Assembly (NCBI GenBank): GCA_910576385.1
Contig: CAJTIR010000027.1
Coordinates: forward strand, 1 to 54,766
DNA: 54,766 bases
Reading direction: 5' to 3'
Source: Lachnospiraceae bacterium
GTDB lineage: Bacteria > Bacillota > Clostridia > Lachnospirales > Lachnospiraceae
Both the position numbers and the translations under genes were made by a program. The first letter of the stretch is position 1. Each line of letters opens with the position of its first letter. The notes beneath the pieces are model-generated. The model saw only the letters and a list, made by a program, of their open reading frames with translations. It did no database searches and had not been told where the DNA came from. Positions 9,591-17,312 of the stretch are shown piece after piece.

Positions 9591-9639
9591 ATTGTCCTTT
9601 GGACAATTATATAATACACCATTTTTAAAGTATTGTCAA
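9591..9639 (-). promoter_or_regulatory. promoter and palindromic operator of the 44-aa gene
   Basis: Minus strand: TTGACA (9634-9639), 17 bp, TATTAT (9611-9616). The perfect palindrome ATTGTCC-TTT-GGACAAT (9591-9607) covers the expected transcription start, where a repressor could block initiation. Confidence 0.7.
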
Positions 9640-9669
9640 TAGATTTTTACATTATTTTTAAAGTTTTTT

Positions 9670-9876
9670 CTAATCATCATTTACATACTTTATAATGTTT
9701 CCAGGTTGCATATCTAACAGCTTACAAATTTTTTCGAGTGCTATTATCCCCACCATTTCCCCCCGTCGCAAAGACTGGATTGCATTTTCTCCGAGTAGCT
9801 TTTCTTTTCGCAGTCTCGTCGTGTTATATCCGCACTCTTTTAAGTTTTCCAGCACATCAAATTTATATATAAACAT
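9670..9876 (-). CDS. XRE/Cro-type small regulator
   Basis: The 68-residue product is essentially one helix-turn-helix: 'LKECGYNTTRLRKEKLLGEN' followed by 'QSLRRGEMVGIIALEKICKL' and a C-terminal 'LLDMQPGNIIKYV', the pattern of HTH_26/Cro-like proteins. ATG 9876 is chosen for its GGAGGTGATGAA leader; an ATG further upstream has no ribosome site. The promoter region is shared with the divergent plus-strand gene at 10077, and several CATTATT-type repeats lie around it, so it probably represses itself and its neighbour. Confidence 0.8.
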   Translation of the reverse strand: MFIYKFDVLENLKECGYNTTRLRKEKLLGENAIQSLRRGEMVGIIALEKICKLLDMQPGNIIKYVNDD

Positions 9877-9904
9877 TTCATCACCTCCAACTGTATTCAT
9901 TTAT

Positions 9905-9955
9905 ATTGTACATTATTTTTAAATTTATTTCAAGAACTTTACATTATAAATAATG
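9905..9955 (-). promoter_or_regulatory. promoter of the XRE gene with CATTAT operator
   Basis: Minus strand: TTGAAA (9928-9933), 17 bp, TACAAT (9905-9910). A perfect palindrome CATTAT-AA-ATAATG sits at 9942-9955. The related sequence TACATTATTTTTAAA occurs at 9909-9923 and again downstream of the gene at 9648-9662. Together these look like binding sites for the small XRE protein. Confidence 0.6.
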
Positions 9956-9975
9956 CACAATTTCCCCTTTTATAT

Positions 9976-10032
9976 ATTACTTTAATTTTGGTGTATTTTT
10001 ATATTGAAATTACTTTAATTTTGGTGTAATAT
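9976..10032 (+). promoter_or_regulatory. rightward promoter with 20-bp direct repeats
   Basis: The 20-mer ATTACTTTAATTTTGGTGTA occurs at 9976-9995 and 10009-10028. The second copy fills the spacer of a plus-strand promoter TTGAAA (10004-10009), 17 bp, TAATAT (10027-10032). This is a plausible operator pair for the broken gene at 10077. Confidence 0.6.
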
Positions 10033-10076
10033 ATAACCATACCAAACAACAAAGCAACTTCAGGAGGGAAACGGAT

Positions 10077-10614
10077 ATGAAGTATGATAGAAAAGCAATC
10101 ATGAAAAAAGCACGGGAAATCAAGAAAGAAAATGAAAAAAATATTTTTGCATTATGTTTGAAGATTGCATGGGCTATCGCAAAAAAAAGAAGCTGAGGCA
10201 AAAGAGCTTCCAGAGTTGCAGGGTTCTGTAAAGCAGATCGCATGGGCCAAAGACATCCGCGAAAAGATCATTGCTAAACTTGATATGGGCAACCTTCTTA
10301 CCAATCGTGGCGAACTCATGACTGAGTGGGCGGAAGATTTTATGGGACGCAAGTTCTTGTTGACTTGCGTTACCTTCCTTGACAAGACGGATTGGGCTAA
10401 AAAGCTCACCGAGAAAAAGAGAACAATTGTTCGGAAAATTCAGATCGGTATATCCCAAATACGTTGGCAAAACGATCCTAGGAGAGAGGCTTACAGGGCT
10501 ATGCGGCTTCGTACTAACCGCCTCTATGCTGAGTATGTTCATGAGCTCGGATTGGAGTTTGTTAGTAGTCTTACAAAGGCAACCGACTTCATAGACCGCC
10601 GCAGATATGTTTAG
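10077..10614 (+). pseudogene. cargo gene interrupted by a frameshift in an A8 run
   Basis: The first frame (ATG 10077, good GGAGG leader) encodes MKYDRKAIMKKAREIKKENE and stops at 10194. The second frame continues the same protein from the run of eight A at 10181-10188 to TAG at 10614. Losing one A gives a ~178-residue protein reading ...KIAWAIAKKEAEAKELPELQ.... The N-terminal 'IMKKARE..LKIAWAIAK' and later 'QIAWAKDIREKIIAKL' are motifs I associate with small proteins of mobile elements in Clostridia; function unknown. The shift may be a mutation, slippage-based control, or a sequencing error. Confidence 0.6.
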
Positions 10615-10684
10615 CTACTAAGGACAGAGAACCGTCCATCAGAAAACGTCCTGGCCCCCAGGGATAAGGGAGAAAGAAAAGGAT

Positions 10685-10939
10685 ATGACAGTCAGTTACA
10701 AAGGGATGGATAAAGATTTTAGTTACAGATTGGCAGAAATTAATTTTGATGAGGAAACGGAGCAGCGTTTGATGGACAGAATTGAGCGGGTTATGGAGAT
10801 CCAAGGTTATGAGATCATCCAAGTAGCAAGCGGATATGCTCAATGCCAGGTGGAAAGTAGGGATGAGTACAAGGATTTTGTGCAGGAGTACAAAAAAACT
10901 AAAAAAGCTGTTAAGTTATGGGAAAAATTTGGAATGTAG
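10685..10939 (+). CDS. unknown protein, 84 aa
   Basis: A small charged protein (MTVSYKGMDKDFSYRLAEIN...) with a predicted alpha/beta pattern and a Lys-rich end. No family is recognised. It lies 70 nt after the broken gene at 10077 on the same strand, probably in the same rightward cargo transcript, and converges on the amidase gene. Confidence 0.55.
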   Translation: MTVSYKGMDKDFSYRLAEINFDEETEQRLMDRIERVMEIQGYEIIQVASGYAQCQVESRDEYKDFVQEYKKTKKAVKLWEKFGM

Positions 10940-10990
10940 AGCCGTTGCAGACTCTAACCCATCAATTCGCAAACCTCCAACGAAATCATG

Positions 10991-11033
10991 GTATCGGAGA
11001 GGAAAGTCCCATAAGTACTTCCCTCTCCGGTAT
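10991..11033. terminator. long inverted repeat between convergent genes
   Basis: Arms of 17 nt (10991-11007 and 11017-11033, GTATCGGAGAGG... ) pair with few mismatches. It separates the rightward cargo genes from the leftward amidase gene. There is no clear T-run, so the terminator call is by position only. Confidence 0.5.
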
Positions 11034-11044
11034 TTAAGGGGTTA

Positions 11045-12076
11045 TCAGATCATTCCCAACAAGGACTTCCACATCTTCTTTTTAGCAGTGACTTCCCCAT
11101 CCAGCTTCTTATATCCAAGGACTTTTTTCTGGTAGGCGTTGACTGCTGCTGTGAACTTTTGCCCCGCGATACCGTCCACGGCGCCACAGTTGTACCCCAG
11201 GGCATTTAGACGCTTCTGCAGCGGGGTGACAACTGAGTGTTTACGGTTTTTGGATGCCGATACAGTGACGGTGTTTTCGATGGTTTCATCCCCCGCCATG
11301 CCGTCTACTTTAGAGCCTGTGGCACCTTGTGCATCCTTGATAAACTGTTTTTGTGTGTAGATTGGACAGATGCCCGTTGCCTCTACCTTCCCTCCAGAGT
11401 AAATCACTTTCCCTCTCTCGTCATAGACGTTCTGTCCTGGCTGACAGTCCGCGATCGCAAAGTCTTTACTGTGGTAGGCTCCTGTCTGTCCTGTACAGAT
11501 ACCGTTTTTCCAGCCTGTTCCAACACGGTACCATACCTCTTTTTTCTTGTCCTCCTGCACTTGCTCTGGCTTTGTCTGCTGCACGGATGCCTGTCCGATC
11601 TGTCTCTTAAAGTCCTCCCACAACTTAGGGTTATCCATCATATTTCTAGGACAGTACTTGCCTTTTGCGTCAAAGTGCCGAATGACTCTTTCCGCTGGGA
11701 TCCCAGCGGTCTGGATTAAGTGCTTAACCAGCTCCACAGCGTTTGCGCGTGCTTTTGTATAGTCTCCGTCCGAATTTACGCAGATTTCAATGTTGATTGT
11801 ATTGCGGTTTGTGGCATCCTTAACTGCATGATCGCCGCCATACTCCCTGCCCACTGAGTAAGTGCCGTCTGTGTGCTCTGCCGCCTGATATACGCCGTCT
11901 GAGCCTGCATAGTAGTGGACAGAAGTACTCAAGTGCCCTGCTGCCTGTGCTTGCGCATGTCTGCAAGCGTCAGCCCCTTTCGAAAAGTTATCGGTTTCAT
12001 GGATTACGATATACTTAGGGCTGTTCTGTCCGGCATATGTACACTTTTTTGAGATAAACTCCGTGTTAATTTTCAT
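11045..12076 (-). CDS. phage endolysin: N-acetylmuramoyl-L-alanine amidase
   Basis: The 343-residue product has an Amidase_2 (PGRP-like) domain at about 1-160, with zinc-type residues in 'YIVIHETDNFS' (His), 'VHYYAGSDG', 'NTINIEICVN' and 'VIRHFDAKGKYCPR'. A middle SH3-like segment (about 185-265) and a C-terminal peptidoglycan-binding domain (about 285-343; PLQKRLNALGYNCGAVDGIA) follow. It cleaves the bond between muramic acid and the stem peptide to lyse the host. Start ATG 12076 has GAGGAAAAGAGA upstream; the longer upstream frame overlaps the holin gene. It lies next to the holin, as usual for lysis cassettes. Confidence 0.92.
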   Translation of the reverse strand: MKINTEFISKKCTYAGQNSPKYIVIHETDNFSKGADACRHAQAQAAGHLSTSVHYYAGSDGVYQAAEHTDGTYSVGREYGGDHAVKDATNRNTINIEICVNSDGDYTKARANAVELVKHLIQTAGIPAERVIRHFDAKGKYCPRNMMDNPKLWEDFKRQIGQASVQQTKPEQVQEDKKKEVWYRVGTGWKNGICTGQTGAYHSKDFAIADCQPGQNVYDERGKVIYSGGKVEATGICPIYTQKQFIKDAQGATGSKVDGMAGDETIENTVTVSASKNRKHSVVTPLQKRLNALGYNCGAVDGIAGQKFTAAVNAYQKKVLGYKKLDGEVTAKKKMWKSLLGMI

Positions 12077-12105
12077 TCTCTTTTCCTCGCTTTCTGATAA
12101 TGCTT

Positions 12106-12309
12106 TTACAACTCTTTCACTTCTGGCAATCCTGCAAAAGAAGTCAGTACAGAAGCTACTCCGGCCAGTGCCGCTGTACCAAGCACAACCTTCCAATCTA
12201 CCGCTGCAATCGTCGCAGATGCCGGCAACAGGGCTACCGCTGCCTGGGCTGTTGTTTTGATCGCCCTAACTCCTGCTGCTTTAAACCAACTCTTTGTTTT
12301 TTCACTCAT
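12106..12309 (-). CDS. phage holin
   Basis: The 67-residue product has an amphipathic N-terminus (MSEKTKSWFKAAGVRAIKTT) and two weakly hydrophobic segments (about 18-35, 38-57), much like r1t-type holins. It would form membrane pores that let the endolysin reach the wall. Start ATG 12309 follows AAAGGATGG; the longer frame from 12351 lacks a site. It is placed directly upstream of the amidase. Confidence 0.8.
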   Translation of the reverse strand: MSEKTKSWFKAAGVRAIKTTAQAAVALLPASATIAAVDWKVVLGTAALAGVASVLTSFAGLPEVKEL

Positions 12310-12394
12310 ACTTTTCCATCCTTTCTTAATTTTCATGTTTGTGGGTTCCACATAATTTATCTCATTCTGTATTCCCCCTTTTTCTGCAATTAAA

Positions 12395-12424
12395 AAACTA
12401 CCAACCGTCTATAGTTGGTAGTTT
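12395..12424 (-). terminator. terminator after the rha-like gene
   Basis: Perfect 11-bp arms AAACTACCAAC / GTTGGTAGTTT with an 8-nt loop. On the minus strand the second arm runs into TTTTTTAATT, a good intrinsic terminator 19 nt after the Rha stop. Confidence 0.88.
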
Positions 12425-12442
12425 CTGAATTTGATATATTTT

Positions 12443-13222
12443 TTACATAACTGCTTCTTTTTCCACGATAATTTTAATCTGTAATGGCAAATTATTTCCA
12501 TATTCTTTGTTAATTGTAATAGGCTCCGGCTTCATAACCGCAATTTCTTTCTTGGGCAGCTGAATCGACTCCAGACCGTTCATAATCATATCATAGACCT
12601 CTTGATTCAATTTTCTGCCGCTTTCCCGTTTGTATATCTCCAATGACTTTCTAATGCCATGCGGATAAAGATACATCATGCACTTTTCTTCGTCCCCATA
12701 CTCAAATCCGTATTCTTTCAGAAATTTTTCTTTATTTACGGTCGTGTACCACGCCCAACCATTATAATCAAGACCGCCTTGCAATTTATCACTTCTTGCC
12801 CATGCAGTATAATTTCCTGAAATTTCAACGCCAGTAAGTGATTTGAAGTCACGAAACAACATGATATATTTCCCTCTGAATCTACGGATAAACCACGGCA
12901 ATTCTGGTTTAACTTCTTTCTTTGAAAGAATATCCTGCATTTCATGAAAACGATTTATGTATCTTGCGGTAAAGATTGTTCCCTTTGTTCCGGTCAGCTT
13001 GTGGGCGATAAATTCACAGCCTTTCTTGGTGATCAGGTAACAAGGTCGAGTCTCGCCTTTAGCATCTTTGTAGGTACTTTCTGTAAAAAATTCAACAGGT
13101 GCAAGATTGCACTGGTTAAATTGGGTGATATATCTGCGCAAGTCTCTTAAAAGCGTCTTATGTTCTTTTTCTACCATGTCAGCAACTTCTCTACTGTCTA
13201 AGGTTTGTTCGATTTCATGCAT
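12443..13222 (-). CDS. Rha family phage regulatory protein
   Basis: The N-terminal ~100 residues match the Rha (pRha) family: 'MHEIEQTLDSREVADMVEKE', 'HKTLLRDLRRY', 'FFTESTYKDAKGETRPCYLI' and 'TKKGCEFIAHKLTG'. The C-terminal ~150 residues (ISGNYTAWARSDKLQGGLDY...) resemble domains seen in antirepressor-like proteins. Rha proteins interfere with phage development when expressed in lysogens lacking host factor. Start ATG 13222 has GAAAGGAG upstream. With the two small genes upstream it forms a cassette between lysis genes with its own promoter and terminator. Confidence 0.82.
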   Translation of the reverse strand: MHEIEQTLDSREVADMVEKEHKTLLRDLRRYITQFNQCNLAPVEFFTESTYKDAKGETRPCYLITKKGCEFIAHKLTGTKGTIFTARYINRFHEMQDILSKKEVKPELPWFIRRFRGKYIMLFRDFKSLTGVEISGNYTAWARSDKLQGGLDYNGWAWYTTVNKEKFLKEYGFEYGDEEKCMMYLYPHGIRKSLEIYKRESGRKLNQEVYDMIMNGLESIQLPKKEIAVMKPEPITINKEYGNNLPLQIKIIVEKEAVM

Positions 13223-13262
13223 AATAAAACTCCTTTCAAAGTTGTTCTCGAAAGAAGTCCCT

Positions 13263-13344
13263 CTGCATGATATAATATTCCATGCAGGGAAACTTCTCTG
13301 TGACATGGAGTAATCGTCTGTCTTGGTAGGGTAGCGATTACTCC
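13263..13344. repeat. two inverted repeats upstream of the rha-like gene
   Basis: CTGCATG (13263-13269) pairs with CATGCAG (13281-13287), and GGAGTAATCG (13307-13316) pairs with CGATTACTCC (13335-13344). The first flanks an AT-rich TATAATATT stretch that may hold a minus-strand -10 element. Both lie between the ribbon-helix-helix gene and rha and could be operators or RNA structures. Confidence 0.5.
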
Positions 13345-13508
13345 TATTTGTTTACGGTTTCTTGATAGACCAAATCAATTCCTTTCCTTACAATGTCGGT
13401 TTTTGACATATTCATTCGTTCCATGCAAAATTTCAATTTTTCCATATCACCATCAGATAATCGAAAACTTTCTCTGTTGTTTTTTGGAGTTTCTGTCGGT
13501 CTACCCAT
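13344..13508 (-). CDS. ribbon-helix-helix protein, 54 aa
   Basis: The product reads MGRPTETPKNNRESFRLSDG then 'DMEKLKFCMERMNMSKTDIV', the classic Arc/CopG ribbon-helix-helix pattern: a beta strand followed by two helices with a 'MSKTDIVRKGID' second helix. Such proteins bind operators as dimers. The ribosome site is weak. It lies upstream of rha in the same direction and probably regulates this cassette. Confidence 0.72.
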   Translation of the reverse strand: MGRPTETPKNNRESFRLSDGDMEKLKFCMERMNMSKTDIVRKGIDLVYQETVNK

Positions 13509-13566
13509 TTTTTTCTTTTCTACTTTACATCACTCCCTGTCAATGGTAAGATGGTTTTAGGAGATT

Positions 13567-13586
13567 GGGCGGTGGCAAGTCCGCCC
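13567..13586. terminator. GC hairpin between small genes
   Basis: GGGCGG / CCGCCC arms (13567-13572, 13581-13586) with an 8-nt loop, 14 nt after the 46-aa gene in minus-strand sense. On the plus strand TTT follows. It resembles the hairpin at 9387-9410. Confidence 0.45.
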
Positions 13587-13599
13587 TTTCTGCTATTCC

Positions 13600-13740
13600 T
13601 TAGTCTTCTAAATCCTGCTGAATTTCTTCAAGCATCACATCAAGTTTCTTGTCTCTTTCTTTTGCGTCCTTTTCGCTTTTTAATTCCTCCAAGTCTCTCT
13701 TGAATCTTCTAAGCCAACCTTTCCATTGTTTATCAGTCAT
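13600..13740 (-). CDS. small charged protein, 46 aa
   Basis: MTDKQWKGWLRRFKRDLEEL is followed by a Lys/Glu/Asp-rich helix. The gene has a GGAGGTATTAAAC leader before ATG 13740. No family is recognised. It is the first gene of the rha cassette, directly behind the promoter at 13808-13836. Confidence 0.6.
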   Translation of the reverse strand: MTDKQWKGWLRRFKRDLEELKSEKDAKERDKKLDVMLEEIQQDLED

Positions 13741-13807
13741 GTTTAATACCTCCATATGGTCTATTCTCCTTTCTGTTAAAGTCTTGCCATTCCTTAACTG
13801 TAATTAA

Positions 13808-13836
13808 ATTATAACTTATGTCATGACAAAAGTCAA
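13808..13836 (-). promoter_or_regulatory. promoter of the rha cassette
   Basis: Minus strand: TTGACT, 17 bp, TATAAT. The spacer holds the palindrome TGTCATGACA, a likely operator. Confidence 0.75.
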
Positions 13837-13917
13837 TAGTAAAATGATATTTTTTCAAATTCACAAACTACCAACTATATTCCGTTTTCAATGTACATTA
13901 TTAACATCCAGTATAAA

Positions 13918-14253
13918 TTAAATATAACTCGCCACCCACACCAAAATCCCTGCCGCCAGCGCTCCCGCAATCGTGCTAATCATGGCTGTTACTGCTGTCC
14001 TGCGGTATGCCCTCATGTCATCTGCCGGAGATCGCTCCATGATGTCCACCCGACTGTCCATGCGCTCCACCTTTTCATCCAGGGAGCTTACTGTTTCATT
14101 GGTGTGTTTGACCTCCTCCACGAGCTGCACCATTGTATTGGACATAGTATGTATCTCGTTTACAATCGGCTCCAGTTTGTCCAGGCGGTGGCTGTTGCTT
14201 TTAGTGCGTTCTTCCGCCTTGGTTAGACGTTCTAATACCTCAAAGTCTTGCAT
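13918..14253 (-). CDS. XhlA-like phage lysis-associated membrane protein
   Basis: The 111-residue product is a long heptad-rich coiled coil (about 5-75) followed by one C-terminal membrane segment (about 88-108, MISTIAGALAAGILVWVASY). This is the layout of XhlA/hemolysin-like phage proteins that accompany holins. It lies between the tail fibre and the lysis genes. Confidence 0.72.
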   Translation of the reverse strand: MQDFEVLERLTKAEERTKSNSHRLDKLEPIVNEIHTMSNTMVQLVEEVKHTNETVSSLDEKVERMDSRVDIMERSPADDMRAYRRTAVTAMISTIAGALAAGILVWVASYI

Positions 14254-14288
14254 GGCATCACCTTCTTTCCTGTTAATTTATGGTATAG

Positions 14289-14320
14289 AAAAAGCCAGAC
14301 AGATAATTGTCCGGCTTTTT
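14289..14320 (-). terminator. terminator after the tail-fibre gene
   Basis: AAAAAGCC..GACA arms pair with TGTC..GGCTTTTT (14289-14300, 14308-14320). It is symmetric, so on the minus strand it also ends in a T-run, 22 nt after the tail-fibre stop. It probably ends the late transcript or attenuates it before the lysis genes. Confidence 0.85.
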
Positions 14321-14341
14321 ATTGAAAGGTATTTAGTTTTC

Positions 14342-16642
14342 TTATTTCAGGACAACTCTAACAACATTTTCTGAAATCCTTTCTGTCACTCTGCACGCGC
14401 CTTCCGTTTCTTTCTCACAGGCGGTTGCAATTCCATCTTTGCTACAGCAACAAAAGCCATCTACCTGACAGCTTCCGTCATCTATCACGGAAAGCACACC
14501 CAGCATTCCAACAGGCGACCATTCTTTCCGGTCAAATCTGGAGATATAATACTGCTCTGGGTCGTATTCTGGGTTTAGTTTGGGTCTTGTCCCCTCATAT
14601 ACCAGGTTCCCTTTTTCGTCTACTACTGAAACCCAATTCCCCGTCTCTTCATCTACCTCCATTTTAGGTGCTGGTTCATATATAGTACGATTAAAGTCAT
14701 CCTTCATATACATGCCATTCCAGGTATCGCAATCGCCATTTCCTAGGACAAAGGGTTCTCCCGATACAATGCCAAGGATATAATCAGTGTTCGAGTTTGC
14801 GATTGCTATCTTGTTTCCGACTAGTGTTACAAACTTGCCCACCCGATCTTCATTATTTGGATTTCCATCCAACCACTCAAAAAACTCTGCATAGTCAGCG
14901 GTCGTGGATCCTGTGATTGTAGATTTCGCTTTCACTACTCCGTTAAACATTACGGAAAACGCATTTGATAAAGCTGAGGCGTAGGTGCCATTACCTATGA
15001 CAAATGCTGTTCCCGTTGTGTCACTTATAGTTCCCCCAGTTACCATTCTTGCATTATAGTGTCCACATGCAACAGAAAAATTATTTTCAGAAATCAAACT
15101 ACATCCCCCCAGCGTAACAGAACTAGCGCCAGACGCAGCATTGTCACTCCCTCCTAATGCGGCCGACCAAGAAGAGGATGCAATGTTGGTACTCCCTCCT
15201 GATACGACAGCACAATTACCAGATGCAGTGTTGCTGCTCCCTCCTGATACGGTCGAGTTAGGCTTTGTTGCATTATTCAACCTTCCTCCTGATACAGTAG
15301 CATTTTCGCCAGTTGCCTTATTCGACTGTCCTCCTGATACGACAGCACAATTACCAGATGCAGTGTTGCTGCTCCCTCCTGATACGGTCGAGTTAGGCTT
15401 TGTTGCATTATTCAACCTTCCTCCTGATACAGTAGCATTTTCGCCAGTTGCCTTATTCGACTGTCCTCCTGATACGACAGCGTAGACACCAGATGCAGTG
15501 TTGTTACTCCCTCCTGCGACAGCAAAATCTCCAGATGCGGTGTTGTTATATCCTCCCGATACTGCGCATGTACCAGATGCAGTGTTATATCCTCCCCCTA
15601 TCACAGTAGCATGTGTTCCTGTTGCGTTGTTCGACTGTCCTCCCGATACAGTTGACCATGAAGAAGATGCAGTATTACTATTTCCTCCCGATACTGCTGA
15701 TAGGTCTCCGACTGTAGTCTCACTTTTTCTCCCCAGGCTCATTATGCTATCTCCATAGACGCTTTTCTTTGCATAAGTATTGACAATATCATTCCCATTT
15801 CCATCCTGTGTGACCTTGGTTGCTGCTTCTGCACTCCCAACTTTAATTTTTCCCCAACTTCCCCATATACCGCTTGTATTCTGTCGTTTATAAATCATAT
15901 TTTCTGATACTGGCATGTAAATCTGCATACCTCTGGTTTTTCCATCATATGTAATGGCGATCATAAATCCATTCCCGTTGTTATTAGGTGCATTTACTGG
16001 ATTTGAGCAAAAATACAATCCACTTTCCGTAATTTCGTTTAGATCAATTCCTTGCTTACAGATGCAATTGGAAGGATAGGAGTACCCCTCAACATTTGCA
16101 TTTAATTTCGGGAAGTATTTTTGCAGATCATCCGCCAGCGCAACTGCTCCATTGTTACTTTGTATAATTACTTCTGCGGAGTTGTTTACTGTCGCATAAT
16201 ACTCCTGGATGATCTGTGCAGGATATTGCCCATTATAAGGCGGCATAAAATCTCCGGTTTCTCCAGCGGTTACAGCGATACTATAAAGTACCTCTGTATC
16301 GCTGTCCCCATCTTTCACTTTCGCAAACAGCCCCATTTCGTTGATAAAGTAACCAACAGTTACCCGTGTTTCTTGTGTGTTAGGATCCTGATTGGTAAGC
16401 AAGGCTGTTACTTTTACACTGTGTTCGTTGTGAATTTCTATGTTGGAAAGCGGATAACTATTTTTTTCAGATTTCAGTGCAGACTGGGCCTGCAAAGATG
16501 GTACCTCTTTTTCTGTTTCAGTATAGATTCCATCCCCGATTGCGATTCTAGTAAATTCTATGTTTGCTTCTCCCGCCTGTGCCCTGGTCAAAAGATTTGC
16601 GCCTGCATTTGTGATAACCGCATTTTGAAATGGTTGTGGCAT
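14342..16642 (-). CDS. tail fibre with adhesin-head repeats and Peptidase_G2 domain
   Basis: The 766-residue protein starts with a P2-gpH-like N-terminus (ITNAGANLLTRAQAGEANIE) that would attach to the baseplate. A middle part follows, then about 14-residue repeats of the form SGGxxNxAxGxxAxV (about 310-510), like the left-handed beta-roll of YadA-type adhesins. After that comes a Peptidase_G2-like self-cleaving chaperone domain (about 570-660; TTADYAEFFEWLDGNP, 'ILGIVSGEPFVLGNGD'). The C-terminus is Cys-rich. The protein likely recognises the host surface. A perfect 45-residue duplication lies in the repeat region. It ends the tail operon. Confidence 0.85.
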   Translation of the reverse strand: MPQPFQNAVITNAGANLLTRAQAGEANIEFTRIAIGDGIYTETEKEVPSLQAQSALKSEKNSYPLSNIEIHNEHSVKVTALLTNQDPNTQETRVTVGYFINEMGLFAKVKDGDSDTEVLYSIAVTAGETGDFMPPYNGQYPAQIIQEYYATVNNSAEVIIQSNNGAVALADDLQKYFPKLNANVEGYSYPSNCICKQGIDLNEITESGLYFCSNPVNAPNNNGNGFMIAITYDGKTRGMQIYMPVSENMIYKRQNTSGIWGSWGKIKVGSAEAATKVTQDGNGNDIVNTYAKKSVYGDSIMSLGRKSETTVGDLSAVSGGNSNTASSSWSTVSGGQSNNATGTHATVIGGGYNTASGTCAVSGGYNNTASGDFAVAGGSNNTASGVYAVVSGGQSNKATGENATVSGGRLNNATKPNSTVSGGSSNTASGNCAVVSGGQSNKATGENATVSGGRLNNATKPNSTVSGGSSNTASGNCAVVSGGSTNIASSSWSAALGGSDNAASGASSVTLGGCSLISENNFSVACGHYNARMVTGGTISDTTGTAFVIGNGTYASALSNAFSVMFNGVVKAKSTITGSTTADYAEFFEWLDGNPNNEDRVGKFVTLVGNKIAIANSNTDYILGIVSGEPFVLGNGDCDTWNGMYMKDDFNRTIYEPAPKMEVDEETGNWVSVVDEKGNLVYEGTRPKLNPEYDPEQYYISRFDRKEWSPVGMLGVLSVIDDGSCQVDGFCCCSKDGIATACEKETEGACRVTERISENVVRVVLK
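15195..15464 (-). repeat. perfect 135-bp tandem duplication in the tail-fibre gene
   Basis: Bases 15195-15329 and 15330-15464 are identical. Each unit encodes 45 residues, that is three SGG-type repeats, so the frame is kept. Identity at the DNA level implies a recent event. Flanking repeats share the GGAGG-type SGG codons and are divergent. Confidence 0.95.
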
Positions 16643-16661
16643 ATCATGTCCTCCTCTTCTC

Positions 16662-17312
16662 TCAATTTTCTAAAATGACGGCAGATTTTTGTATCTGTGG
16701 CCTAATACCTGCCCCTGAGCATATGCGCTGATTTACTTTTCTCGTATATTCATATCCATCTAGGATGGCAGCAGGCTTACTCCATAAGTATGATGCGCCT
16801 CCAGTATATGTTTCTTGGCTGGTTTTTCTGTCAATTTCGATTGCTCTAAGGTGTGATCGTGTGTTTTTCACATGCTGTATCATAATAGTGAAAAAGTTAT
16901 TTATTTCTTGTGTCATAACAGTATCTGTTTCTATTTTGAAGAAAAAAGGATCATCACCATATTCAAACCACTCTTCGACTTTTCCTTCACCAAACGCGAC
17001 TGTGATCAACTCTTCAACAGCTTTTGGTGTCCCAGCAGACATGTACCAAATAAGCGTATTTTTTACAAGCTGCCGCTTCTCATTCAAGGGCAGGTCACTC
17101 TTATAGTATTGTGTACGAAGCTCTGAAGCTAGTAGGTCTACTATTTCCTCTGGTTGACTCTCCAAATTTGTAAAAATATACAAGCGCTGACTATATCGAT
17201 AAATCCGTCTGCAAGCCTGCTGTATGGCATAACTTAATGCCTTTACTTCTGGCTTTTTGGTTATATTTCCAGGTAAAATGTCTGTCAATTGCCCATCGTA
17301 ATAGCTAATCAT
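16662..17312 (-). CDS. baseplate protein, P2 gpI-like (tail protein I)
   Basis: The 216-residue product has the Tail_P2_I pattern, including 'YFWYMSAGTPKAVEELI'-like sequence (here LIWYMSAGTPKAVEELITVA) and the following 'FGEGKVEEWFEY'. In P2, gpI is part of the baseplate next to gpJ. ATG 17312 is preferred because GGAGG lies 8 nt upstream; it then overlaps the gpJ-like gene by 8 nt, indicating translational coupling. Confidence 0.85.
   Translation of the reverse strand: MISYYDGQLTDILPGNITKKPEVKALSYAIQQACRRIYRYSQRLYIFTNLESQPEEIVDLLASELRTQYYKSDLPLNEKRQLVKNTLIWYMSAGTPKAVEELITVAFGEGKVEEWFEYGDDPFFFKIETDTVMTQEINNFFTIMIQHVKNTRSHLRAIEIDRKTSQETYTGGASYLWSKPAAILDGYEYTRKVNQRICSGAGIRPQIQKSAVILEN

Noticed and set aside
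10174-10542. Minus-strand ORFs opposite the broken cargo gene
   Set aside because: They lack ribosome sites and overlap a clear plus-strand coding pattern on both sides of the A8 run.
15141-15485. Plus-strand ORFs with PPDT repeats
   Set aside because: They are shadows of the SGG repeats of the tail fibre on the minus strand.
15180-15720. CRISPR-like repeats
   Set aside because: The repeats are in-frame protein repeats in the tail fibre and have no spacers of fixed length. No cas gene is present.
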